This document shows, piece after piece, positions 9,593 through 17,144 of a stretch of DNA of 64,000 bases. Positions within the stretch are counted from its first letter, which is position 1, and each line of letters opens with the position of its first letter. Both the position numbers and the translations under genes were made by a program. Source of the stretch: Candidatus Thioglobus sp. (lineage in GTDB: Bacteria; Pseudomonadota; Gammaproteobacteria; Arenicellales; UBA868); the NCBI GenBank assembly GCA_004212795.1, contig SHBR01000004.1, forward strand, positions 1 to 64,000, read 5' to 3'. The notes beneath the pieces were generated by a model, which had not been told where the DNA came from, ran no database searches, and was given only the letters and a program-made list of their open reading frames with translations.

Positions 9593-10408
9593 ATGACTGA
9601 CCCCCATTCTTCCCTGGTTTTAGCTGCAGTTCAAATGAACTCCCATGAGATTTTGGATGACAATCTGGAGACGGCTCGCGGTTTGATTATTGAAGCCGCT
9701 GCACGAGGTGCAGATGTGATTGGGCTTCCCGAGAATTTTTCGTTAATGGCGGAAACTAACGAGCAGCGGCAAGACGCCGCGCGTAGGGTCGCAGAGGTAG
9801 AGGCGTTCTTGAGTGAGATGGCAAAAGCCCAGGGCGTCGTGATCATCGGTGGCTCTACCCCCTTTCCCGCAACCGATGGGTTAGTGACCAATTCCTGTTT
9901 AATGTTTGATCGCGCCGGTCGACGTTTATGTCGTTATGACAAGATTCATCTTTTTGATGTTGAGGTCTCCGAAGAGGAAGCTTATCGTGAGTCGAGCTAT
10001 ATTGCCTCGGGAGAGGATTTGGTGACCACCACCGTTGAGGAGATGATGTTTGGGCTGACGATTTGCTACGACATGCGCTTTCCAGAGCTTTATCGCGCGT
10101 TGAGTCAGCGAGGGGCTGAGATATTTTCAATCCCGTCCGCTTTTACAGTGCCCACCGGACGGGCGCATTGGCATACGCTTTTGCGAGCCCGCGCAATAGA
10201 AAATCTGGCCTGGGTTATCGCGCCGGCCCAGGTCGGACGTCACCCACATGGTCGGGAAACCTACGGACACAGCCTGATCGTGGGGCCTTGGGGAGAGTTG
10301 ATCGGCGAGCGTTCTGATTCGCCTGGAGTCGTTCTTGCGACTATTAATCGAGACGCGGCGAAACAAAAAAGAGCGCGATTTCCATCGCTCACCCACCGGC
10401 GATTGTGA
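9593..10408 (+). CDS. Carbon-nitrogen hydrolase, Nit1-like omega-amidase
   Basis: This nitrilase-superfamily protein has the complete Glu-Lys-Cys triad: Glu47 in LPENFSLM, Lys117 in YDKIHLFD, and nucleophile Cys158 in GLTICYDMRFPE. The 271-residue length and the sequence around the triad match the Nit1 branch, whose best-known activity is repair of deaminated glutathione. The gene follows rng and the small exported protein, as Nit1-type genes do in many Proteobacteria (rng-yhdP-nitrilase-tldD). tldD does not follow here. Substrate is inferred, not shown. Confidence 0.9.
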   Translation: MTDPHSSLVLAAVQMNSHEILDDNLETARGLIIEAAARGADVIGLPENFSLMAETNEQRQDAARRVAEVEAFLSEMAKAQGVVIIGGSTPFPATDGLVTNSCLMFDRAGRRLCRYDKIHLFDVEVSEEEAYRESSYIASGEDLVTTTVEEMMFGLTICYDMRFPELYRALSQRGAEIFSIPSAFTVPTGRAHWHTLLRARAIENLAWVIAPAQVGRHPHGRETYGHSLIVGPWGELIGERSDSPGVVLATINRDAAKQKRARFPSLTHRRL

Positions 10409-10493
10409 GCATGAATAGTCGTTTCAGGCTGGATATTTTTCGGCCGCTCCATTCATCGGTGGGTTCACAATTCGAATTCGTTGACCATTATGG

Positions 10494-11087
10494 ATGGGTG
10501 AGGTCATGAGTGGAGAGTTCCGGGAGTTAAAGCCAGGCAGTTTTATTTATCGTTTGTCTGATGCGCTGGATTCTGATTTGTGTGTGGATATTGTGAATCG
10601 TTTTGAGACCTCCCCACATCATCAGCAAGGTCTCATTGGTCCGGGCGCGGCGCTTGATCTATCGATTAAACAGTCAACGGATCTTCGAATCTCGGGGCGA
10701 CCCGAGTGGCGGGACGTTGACGGCGCATTGTTCGAGTCGTTGAAGCTTGGTCTGTCTTTACTAAGTGGATTGCACCCATTTTTTGCGTCGAATAAATTCA
10801 AAGACATGGGATATCAACTGCAGCGTACGGCTAAGGGGGAGTTTTACCAATGGCATGTAGACGCAGGCCCGGGTCCTCTGAGTCAGCGACAGCTTGTCGC
10901 TATTTGGTATCTGAATTCACTTCCCGCTGGAGAGGGTCAAACTGAATTTTTTCATCAGGATGTGAGTGTCAGGCCCGAGACCGGCGCCCTTTTGTTATTT
11001 CCTCCGTTTTGGACACATCTCCATCAGGGGCAGCAAGTTCAAAGTAATGACAAATATATTGCCACCACCTGGATTTGTTTTTCCTGA
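10494..11087 (+). CDS. 2-oxoglutarate/Fe(II)-dependent oxygenase, prolyl-hydroxylase type
   Basis: The jelly-roll iron ligands are visible: His121 and Asp123 in YQWHVDAGPG, and a distal histidine at 175 or 177 in WTHLHQGQQV. These are followed by DKYIATTWI, the likely 2OG-binding lysine region. Length of 197 residues is typical of small PKHD/P4H-like oxygenases that hydroxylate proteins or small molecules. The substrate is unknown. Starts at 10494 or 10506 are both ATG; neither has a strong ribosome site. A factor-independent terminator follows at once. Confidence 0.8.
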   Translation: MGEVMSGEFRELKPGSFIYRLSDALDSDLCVDIVNRFETSPHHQQGLIGPGAALDLSIKQSTDLRISGRPEWRDVDGALFESLKLGLSLLSGLHPFFASNKFKDMGYQLQRTAKGEFYQWHVDAGPGPLSQRQLVAIWYLNSLPAGEGQTEFFHQDVSVRPETGALLLFPPFWTHLHQGQQVQSNDKYIATTWICFS

Positions 11088-11110
11088 CCAGGCTTCGGAT
11101 CGAATCAGCG

Positions 11111-11138
11111 AAAAAGGCGCCTGAAAGGCGCCTTTTTT
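11111..11138. terminator. Bidirectional factor-independent terminator
   Basis: A perfect GGCGCC stem with a five-base loop (TGAAA) is flanked by an A-run and a T-run that extend the stem with A-T pairs. It ends the + strand oxygenase gene and, being symmetric, can also end the convergent tusA-like transcript. Confidence 0.9.
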
Positions 11139-11226
11139 ATGAACCCGGCCAATTTAAATAAATAAGTTGATGTCCGATCCGCCTGCATGGTCTAAGTAGG
11201 TGGCTGCGCTATGGGCTACAGACTTG

Positions 11227-11460
11227 TTAACCGCCTTTCTTCAAGAGAAAATGAAATTCGCCATTTTCTTCAGACGACGACATCAGTTCGTTGCCCGTTT
11301 GGGTTGCGAAGGCCTGAAAGTCCTTAACAGAGCCGGGATCGGTGGCAATGATTTTCAGTAGCGCTCCGGCACCCATGCCATTTAGTGTTTTCTTGGCTCT
11401 AAGGATGGGTAATGGGCAGTTGAGTCCCCGGGCATCTAGCTCTTGATCGTTATCGGACAT
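11227..11460 (-). CDS. tusA: TusA-family sulfur carrier protein
   Basis: TusA proteins carry sulfane sulfur as a cysteine persulfide and, in sulfur oxidisers, can feed DsrEFH and DsrC. The product is 77 residues with the hallmark CPxP motif (GLNCPLPILRAKK, Cys15). A good AGGAG ribosome site lies before the ATG. It stands alone between two convergent or upstream neighbours, not beside rhodanese or dsrE2 as in Allochromatium. Given the sox and dsr genes nearby, a role in dissimilatory sulfur transfer is plausible, but a role in tRNA thiolation cannot be excluded. Confidence 0.88.
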   Translation of the reverse strand: MSDNDQELDARGLNCPLPILRAKKTLNGMGAGALLKIIATDPGSVKDFQAFATQTGNELMSSSEENGEFHFLLKKGG

Positions 11461-11673
11461 AATTTTTTTCTCCTATTAATGAATTAAATTTTTTGACAAC
11501 GTTGACGGGACGTAAAGAGCAAAACATTTCTTCCTTTGGTCTTTTTACTCACCGTTGTTGATGGCTATGATCACCCTAACGGGGGTATCAAAACTTGTAT
11601 TTGTAAATAATATATTAGAAGTTAATCTAATTTTAAAATATAAACAAAAGACAAAAAAATAATCTAACAGCGT
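11461..11673. other. AT-rich intergenic region, probable promoter of the tusA-like gene
   Basis: This stretch separates the aminotransferase and tusA-like genes, both on the minus strand. It is clearly richer in A and T than its surroundings, especially near 11590-11660. It probably holds the tusA promoter, but I could not pick one convincing -35/-10 pair. No gene is seen in it. Confidence 0.4.
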
Positions 11674-12939
11674 TTAATTTAAAGCTTTTCGGATCGCCGC
11701 CAGTTCGACGCAGAGCGTGAAAATCTCCATTGCCTGTCGAATATCGCTCAGCGGCGGGAAACTCGGCGCCAGCCGAATAACCCGATTTTGTGGATCGAGC
11801 CCATAAGCGAAGGGGGCGCCGGCGGGCGTGAGTTTTACACCGGCTTTTTCAGCCATATCAATGATGGTTCGAGCGCAGTCATCAGGCGCGTTGACATTAA
11901 CGAAGTAGCCGCCTTTCGGCTGAGACCATGTCGCAATCCCTTTTCCACCCAGGTTGTGTTCAAGAAGTTCATTGACCAGGTCGAACTTGGGTTTCAGAAT
12001 CTTGCCGATCCGAGCCATGTGGGCTCGAAGACCCTCAATGTTTTTGAAAAAATTGAGATGACGCAGTTGATTCAGTTTATCGGGACCGATCGTTTGGACC
12101 GAAAGATGCCGTCGCGTGTCATCAATATTGTTCGGGCTTGCCGCCATTGCAGACACACCCGCGCCTGCCATTGTTATTTTAGATGTTGATGTGAACATAA
12201 GAACCCGGTCGGGGTGACCGGCGTCACGGCAGGCTTGCAGAATATCGGGAACCGGCTGTTGCTCCTCCGTTAAATGGTGTTCGGCATAAGCGTTATCCCA
12301 AAAGATCCGAAAGTCTGGCGCGGCATTCATTGTTGCCAAACGTCTTGCAACCTCATCGGTATAGGTAATTCCGGTGGGGTTGCTATAGCGAGGGACGCAC
12401 CAGATACCTTTCACGGCGTGATCAGAGGCAAGCACCTCGACACGATCCATATCAGGACCCTCGTCAGTCAATTCGACATTGAGCAACTCGAAGCCCAAAT
12501 GAGACGTAATTTCAAAATGCCGGTCATATCCCGGCGCCGGACACAGAAATCGAACTGTGCCCTGTTGACTCCAGGGTTTTTCGCCACCGGGAACACCGAA
12601 TAGGACTGCGCGAGCCACCGCGTCATACATCATCGTCAAACTGCTGTTGCCGCTGACAATGACATCTTGAGGTTCGCAACCGAGGATATCGGCGAAAAGC
12701 GCTTTCATCTGCGGCAGTCCGTCAATGCCACCATAGTTCCGGCAGTCCACGCCGTCCGAATCTGTAAATACCCCATCTCCGGGTAGCGATAGCATTGGGT
12801 TGGCGAGATCCAACTGCTCGGGCGATGGCTTTCCTCGAGTCATATCAAGTTTAAGTCCCGCCTGACAGGCCGCGTTGAATTGGTTACCCAGTTCATTTTC
12901 TCGACTCGTAAGGTCGTCTTTGCTCATTTCTTGCAACAT
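11674..12939 (-). CDS. PLP-dependent aminotransferase, class Ic aspartate-aminotransferase type
   Basis: This 421-residue fold-type I aminotransferase has PLP-lysine Lys254 in STSKITMAGAG, NPTG at about 187-190, and the N-terminal KLDMTRGKPSPEQLDL stretch typical of the divergent Ic subgroup, also annotated as MocR-like aminotransferases lacking the DNA-binding domain. No helix-turn-helix is present, so it is an enzyme and not a regulator. Aspartate is the best-guess amino donor. The start may be the ATG five codons in (MSKDDL). It is read alone, divergently from the bepA-like gene. Confidence 0.85.
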   Translation of the reverse strand: MLQEMSKDDLTSRENELGNQFNAACQAGLKLDMTRGKPSPEQLDLANPMLSLPGDGVFTDSDGVDCRNYGGIDGLPQMKALFADILGCEPQDVIVSGNSSLTMMYDAVARAVLFGVPGGEKPWSQQGTVRFLCPAPGYDRHFEITSHLGFELLNVELTDEGPDMDRVEVLASDHAVKGIWCVPRYSNPTGITYTDEVARRLATMNAAPDFRIFWDNAYAEHHLTEEQQPVPDILQACRDAGHPDRVLMFTSTSKITMAGAGVSAMAASPNNIDDTRRHLSVQTIGPDKLNQLRHLNFFKNIEGLRAHMARIGKILKPKFDLVNELLEHNLGGKGIATWSQPKGGYFVNVNAPDDCARTIIDMAEKAGVKLTPAGAPFAYGLDPQNRVIRLAPSFPPLSDIRQAMEIFTLCVELAAIRKALN

Positions 12940-13075
12940 TGCTTCTCCGCGGGTGGCACCCTGTTATTGCTGATCATCGTCGAGTGGCGGGATTACAACT
13001 CGCCATATGTAATTTTATCTTCGGCGAACGATGAATCCAATCAGCAATCGCAAAAGTGACTGATAAACTTAGGGG

Positions 13076-14527
13076 GTGGATATTACGAGAGCAGGCAGGC
13101 ACCCTACCCTAAAGGCTTCGATGGCGTGTCTGAGCCTTTTCTTAGCCTTATTTTGCGGGGCCGGCAGTGCTGAGCAAGATTCGCCCTTAGGGAGTCTCGA
13201 ATCCGGCATTGTGACCTCAACAGAAGAGCAGGCTATGGGCCGGGAATTCATAGCGGCCGCGCGTAAGCAGCTTGTTTTCATTGATGATCCGCTCCTCACG
13301 GAATATGTGACCGCGCTGGGCCAGAGGCTGTCGCGTGGTCTTGTGGGCGATACGGATAGTCTTCGTTTTTTCTTGATCGACAGTCCGATGGTGAACGCTT
13401 TCGCTGGTCCGGGCAGCCGAATGGCTGTATTTACAGGCCTTGTGACTGCGACCCAGACTGAGGCGGAGCTGGCGTCGGTGATTGCACACGAATTAGGGCA
13501 TGTGGCCCAGAGGCATCTTCCTCGAATGATGGAACGAGCGCGCCAACGAAAACTTCCGACCACTGCGGCGATGCTGGCTGGGATTTTACTCGGTGGACAA
13601 GTCGGCGCCGCCGCAATGGCCGCAACCAGTGGTGCCGCAGTTGCGGATCAACTGAACTACAACCGAGAGTATGAGCGTGAAGCCGACGTCTTGGGTTTGA
13701 GAATACTTACTGACGCGGGTTATCCGGCGTCTGCAACTATTCAGTTTCTAAAGCGCTTGGATCAGGAAACCCGATTGCAATCATCTGGCGCACCGGAATA
13801 TTTGAGAACCCATCCCCTGACTCAGAACCGCATCGCGCTGGTTGAGTCTCGGATTCGGCAGTATCCAGATTTTGCTGAGCCACCCTCACTCGACTTCTAT
13901 CATGCGCGAGTGCGCATTCAAGCGCTTTATGGTGCGGGGGGCGCTGATAATGTGCTCGCGAATTTTATTCATAATCTTGATTCAACCGTGGCCGTAGACG
14001 CACGAGCAGCCCGTTATGGCCGCGTGCTGACTTTGATCCGATTTGGCAATTATGACGAAGCCATTAAGCTGGCTTCAAATCTGCATCGAGATTTTCCCGA
14101 AGATGTTTCCTATCGCTTGGCGTTGGCAGATGCATTGCTTCAAAGTGGACAGGTAGAGGATTCTGTTAGCCACCTCGAGAGCCTGGCACTTGAGACGCCT
14201 GAATCAACAGTTGTCGCGTATTATCTTTCGGATGCGTTAATGAAAGCGGGTCGTTTCGAGGTGTCACGTAAAGTCCTTCGCCGTGCGATTCGTGCCGCGC
14301 CATCCGCTTTTCTTTACCGGCTGATGGCAAGAGTGGAAGGAGAAGCCGGCAACCTGCCGCAATCTTTTCAGGCACTGGCGGAATATTACTTTCGCCAGGA
14401 TGAGGTCAGCAGAGCCATCGGCGCACTTCAGCACGCCAGTACGCTCGTTTCAGATAATGCCTACTTGGAGGCTAGCATTACATCAAAAATCAGTGAGTTA
14501 GAGGCGCTGCAGCCCTCAAAGCCATAG
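13076..14527 (+). CDS. bepA: BepA-like periplasmic M48 metalloprotease with TPR domain
   Basis: BepA-family proteins assist or degrade outer-membrane proteins such as LptD. A signal peptide is followed by an M48 domain with zinc motif HELGH (His138 to His142) and a downstream glutamate in YEREADVLGL, then C-terminal TPR helices from about residue 310 (AARYGRVLTLIRFGNYDEAI). Start is GTG at 13076 after AGGGG; an ATG at 13121 is an alternative that would shorten the signal n-region and lose its positive charges. Length is normal. It stands directly upstream of the sox operon but is probably a separate unit. Confidence 0.9.
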   Translation: MDITRAGRHPTLKASMACLSLFLALFCGAGSAEQDSPLGSLESGIVTSTEEQAMGREFIAAARKQLVFIDDPLLTEYVTALGQRLSRGLVGDTDSLRFFLIDSPMVNAFAGPGSRMAVFTGLVTATQTEAELASVIAHELGHVAQRHLPRMMERARQRKLPTTAAMLAGILLGGQVGAAAMAATSGAAVADQLNYNREYEREADVLGLRILTDAGYPASATIQFLKRLDQETRLQSSGAPEYLRTHPLTQNRIALVESRIRQYPDFAEPPSLDFYHARVRIQALYGAGGADNVLANFIHNLDSTVAVDARAARYGRVLTLIRFGNYDEAIKLASNLHRDFPEDVSYRLALADALLQSGQVEDSVSHLESLALETPESTVVAYYLSDALMKAGRFEVSRKVLRRAIRAAPSAFLYRLMARVEGEAGNLPQSFQALAEYYFRQDEVSRAIGALQHASTLVSDNAYLEASITSKISELEALQPSKP

Positions 14528-14772
14528 CGTTTATCTCGAAATAGAGAGGCCGGAAGACAGTTTTAATAAGATGATCTATTCGGCTTTTAAAATCCTGTAG
14601 GACTAGTATGGAAATTATTAGGCTTGCGAGATCCATGTCTTTTGGGTAAAAATGTCGATAGATTCTGTCGATGAAATGATCTATGTCAAAGCTTGCTCAC
14701 GCATGCTAACTAGATCGCAACGAACCGCTTGTAGACCGCATCGCTGCGTAGCGGAGTAACTGGAGAAAAAAA
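14528..14772 (+). promoter_or_regulatory. Upstream region of the sox operon with a candidate sigma-70 promoter
   Basis: This 245-base gap precedes soxX. A possible promoter is TTGCGA at 14624-14629 and TAAAAA at 14647-14652, separated by 17 bases. The repeated words GTCGAT and ATGATCTAT between 14570 and 14690 could be operator half-sites. No sigma-54 element was found. The soxX ribosome site GGAG lies at 14762. The promoter call is based only on consensus matching. Confidence 0.35.
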
Positions 14773-15198
14773 ATGCGTAGATTGAAGACAGGCTTGCTTG
14801 CTTTCGCGGCAGCGGTATCAATGATCTTAACTGTTGGCGTTGGCCCAGTCGCTCAGGCGGGAGAATGGCCCACTGATAAAGAGTGTAAAAAGGTGGCAAA
14901 AGATGCAGACAGCATTATCAAGGGGTGGTGCGTTGCGGTTAACCGCCGCGGGGGTAATTGCTTGGCCTGTCATCAGGCTATGGTGAGCCCTTGGCCTGAA
15001 GGCTTTCCACCGGGAGGCAATATTGCGCCTCCGCTCGTGGCAATGAAAGCGCGTTATCCAAATCGTGAAGACCTCAGGGCGCACATTTGGGATCCAACGG
15101 TTAAAAATCCAAATACTTCGATGCCGCCTTTTGGGAAGCACAAGTTGATTAGTGAGCAGGATATCGACAACCTTGTTGATTGGTTGCTATCGATTTAG
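14773..15198 (+). CDS. soxX: SoxX, c-type cytochrome of the thiosulfate-oxidising Sox system
   Basis: SoxX pairs with SoxA to form the c-type cytochrome that couples thiosulfate oxidatively to SoxY. A signal peptide (MRRLKTGLLA to AQAG) leads to one heme motif CLACH (Cys63, Cys66, His67), and the probable distal ligand is Met117 in TSMPPFG. At 141 residues it is a normal short SoxX. It is first in soxXYZA; a GGAG ribosome site precedes the ATG. Confidence 0.95.
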   Translation: MRRLKTGLLAFAAAVSMILTVGVGPVAQAGEWPTDKECKKVAKDADSIIKGWCVAVNRRGGNCLACHQAMVSPWPEGFPPGGNIAPPLVAMKARYPNREDLRAHIWDPTVKNPNTSMPPFGKHKLISEQDIDNLVDWLLSI

Positions 15199-15275
15199 GA
15201 GCGGTTTTACCGGCACGGTTTTTAACCGCGATCCACTATTTGAAACAGTTTAAAAAATTGAGGAAGAGACAAGTT

Positions 15276-15746
15276 ATGAAACGAAGAATATTTCTGAAAG
15301 GATCAGTAGCCGCCAGCACACTTGCAGTGGCTGCAGGCGCGGGCCTCCTAAGCCCAACTCGAGTCTTAGCCGCAGCTTGGCCGGAGAGTGCGTTTGGACC
15401 GCGTCCAGAAGCTGAGGCGCTGGAAGCTTTTTTCGGGTCTTCTGAGGTAGTTGAAAGTGATCAGGTGTCACTAAAAGCACCGCTTCAGGCCGAAAATGGC
15501 GCGGTTGTCCCGATTAAGGTGATGACTTCCCTCGCTGATGTGGAGTCAATCGGCGTGATTGTGGTGAAAAACCCAGCTCCGTTTACGACAGGACTCGAGG
15601 TCATGGGCGCCGGCGCCGGCGCGATGTACAGCGCTCGAATTAAGATGGGACAGACGTCACCGGTAAATTGCTACGTTAAGGCGGGTGGTAAGATTTATAT
15701 GACCTCCCAAGAGATCAAAGTTACGGTCGGCGGTTGCGGCGGCTAA
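15276..15746 (+). CDS. soxY: SoxY, sulfur-carrier subunit of SoxYZ
   Basis: SoxY carries pathway intermediates on a C-terminal cysteine in the periplasm. The product starts MKRRIFLKGS, a twin-arginine signal, and ends VGGCGG, the exact swinging-arm motif, with Cys154 as carrier. The frame extends upstream into the soxX end, but the ATG at 15276 before the Tat signal is clearly correct. It is 156 residues. Export with SoxZ by the Tat system is known for the family; tatABC lies at 60 kb. Confidence 0.96.
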   Translation: MKRRIFLKGSVAASTLAVAAGAGLLSPTRVLAAAWPESAFGPRPEAEALEAFFGSSEVVESDQVSLKAPLQAENGAVVPIKVMTSLADVESIGVIVVKNPAPFTTGLEVMGAGAGAMYSARIKMGQTSPVNCYVKAGGKIYMTSQEIKVTVGGCGG

Positions 15747-15777
15747 TCCCTCACAGTATTCAGTAGGAGAGTAAAAA

Positions 15778-16092
15778 ATGGCATCAACCAAAATGAAAAT
15801 CAAAAAGAGTGCCGAGGGCGGTCACGATGTGATGGTCCTCGCAAAGCATCCCATGGAAACCGGTCTTCGAAAAGATAAAAAAACGGGAGAAAAGATTCCC
15901 CCGCATTTTATTAAAACCATGGAGTTCGCGCTTAATGGAACCGCAGTCGCACAAGCAGATCTCGGGACCGGCGTTTCTAAAAACCCGCTGATTAGCGTCC
16001 ATCTTGCAACTTCCAAATCAGGCGACACGGTAATGGTGAGTTGGGTAGATAACATGGGTGAATCAGACAGCGTGGAAAAAACGGTATCGTAA
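15778..16092 (+). CDS. soxZ: SoxZ, partner of the SoxY sulfur carrier
   Basis: SoxZ forms the SoxYZ heterodimer and presents the carrier arm to SoxXA and SoxB. The 104-residue product has no signal peptide, as expected, since it is exported with SoxY. Recognisable family stretches are HPMETGLRKDKKTGEKIPPH and the C-terminal VSWVDNMGE. An AGGAG ribosome site precedes the ATG. It lies between soxY and soxA. Confidence 0.95.
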   Translation: MASTKMKIKKSAEGGHDVMVLAKHPMETGLRKDKKTGEKIPPHFIKTMEFALNGTAVAQADLGTGVSKNPLISVHLATSKSGDTVMVSWVDNMGESDSVEKTVS

Positions 16093-16156
16093 TTGATTTG
16101 CCTGCGCTTGAGCGGTCAGGCCCTAAGGCATCGACACTAAAAGGAGAGTCGAAGAA

Positions 16157-17011
16157 ATGAAAAGACTATTAATGCTATCCCTAGCAGCGGGAATCGCAAT
16201 GACTGGCGCATCAGCCGTTCAAGCGATTTCTGAGGCGGAAATTGCAAAAGATATCGAGGAGTTTCAGGGGTTTTTTCTGAAACGTTTTCCAGGACTGACC
16301 CTTGAAGATTTCCAAGACGGGGTAAACGCGTTGCCGCAATATGCAGCGCGTCGTGCTAACTGGGAAATCAATCTGGATTTTCCTCAGTATGAGCCCGAGA
16401 TGGACAAAGCGGCTGCTGAGTGGACCGCGCCATTTGCGAACGGAAAGTCGCTCGCAGAGTGCGATATGGCTCCTGGTAACAGCTATCCGGTGTTTGACGC
16501 GGGCAGCGGGGATTTGCGCACCATCGAGGGTGATATCAACGCCTGTCTGAAAGCAAACGGCGAAGAAGTCATTAAGAACGTCAAGCGTGGCAAGATGGCC
16601 AGACTGGTTGCTCATTACAAGTCGCAGTTTAATGGTGAGCGAATGGCGGTTGATTACTCTGATCCCGGCGCCCAGGATTGGTATGCCAAGGGGCGACAGA
16701 TTTATTGGGCAAAACGTGGTCAGTTAAATTTTTCCTGTGCCGACTGTCATGTTCATAACTCGGGCAACAGTGCACGAGGCGACGTCATGAGTGCGGGTCT
16801 TGGCCACGGCGTTGGGTTTCCGGTATGGCGCACGAAGTGGCAGGTTGCGGGTAAACCCTGGGGCACGATCCATCGCCGTTATGGAGGTTGCACCAAGCAG
16901 GTTCGTGCGCAGCCATTTAAGGCACAAGGAGAAGAATATAAAGCGCTGGAGTTTTACGAAGCGGTTATGAATACGGGTGTACCGCTGAAAGTACCGAGCT
17001 TGCGTCAGTAA
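16157..17011 (+). CDS. soxA: SoxA, monoheme-type c cytochrome
   Basis: SoxA is the catalytic partner of SoxX; its active heme has a cysteine ligand modified to persulfide. After a signal peptide (MKRLLMLSLA), only one heme motif is present, CADCH at residues 194-198, with the ligand cysteine Cys245 in RYGGCTKQV. The N-terminal heme of diheme SoxA is missing; Cys102 and Cys130 remain and could form the disulfide known from monoheme SoxA proteins. It ends the soxXYZA unit and is followed by two hairpins. Confidence 0.95.
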   Translation: MKRLLMLSLAAGIAMTGASAVQAISEAEIAKDIEEFQGFFLKRFPGLTLEDFQDGVNALPQYAARRANWEINLDFPQYEPEMDKAAAEWTAPFANGKSLAECDMAPGNSYPVFDAGSGDLRTIEGDINACLKANGEEVIKNVKRGKMARLVAHYKSQFNGERMAVDYSDPGAQDWYAKGRQIYWAKRGQLNFSCADCHVHNSGNSARGDVMSAGLGHGVGFPVWRTKWQVAGKPWGTIHRRYGGCTKQVRAQPFKAQGEEYKALEFYEAVMNTGVPLKVPSLRQ

Positions 17012-17030
17012 ATTCTCTCATTTTGATCAA

Positions 17031-17056
17031 TGCCGAAGCGATTCATCGCTTCGGCA
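17031..17056 (+). repeat. Perfect 10-bp hairpin after soxA
   Basis: TGCCGAAGCG and its exact reverse complement are separated by six bases (ATTCAT). No T-run follows directly, so this is more likely an mRNA 3'-end stabilising hairpin than the terminator itself. A true terminator follows ten bases later. Confidence 0.8.
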
Positions 17057-17065
17057 TCATGGGTT

Positions 17066-17097
17066 AAAAAACCTGGCGAGTGAGCCGGGTTTTTTTG
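17066..17097 (+). terminator. Factor-independent terminator of soxXYZA
   Basis: A stem of ACCTGGC with GCCGGGT (one T-G pair), extended by A-T pairs, is followed by a run of seven or more T. It separates soxXYZA from soxB, so soxB probably has its own promoter in the short gap that follows. Confidence 0.85.
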
Positions 17098-17144
17098 TCT
17101 CTAAAACCCCCCCTTATACTGATAATCTCGAGAGGAAGATTGAT

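Noticed and set aside
13069-13563. Open frame of 164 codons on the minus strand
   Set aside because: It lies antisense to the zinc protease domain of the bepA-like gene; basic, low-complexity composition is typical of a shadow frame.
14528-14772. Sigma-54 promoter for the sox genes
   Set aside because: rpoN is present in the window, but no TGGC-N8-TGC-like element with correct spacing was found here or before dsrA.
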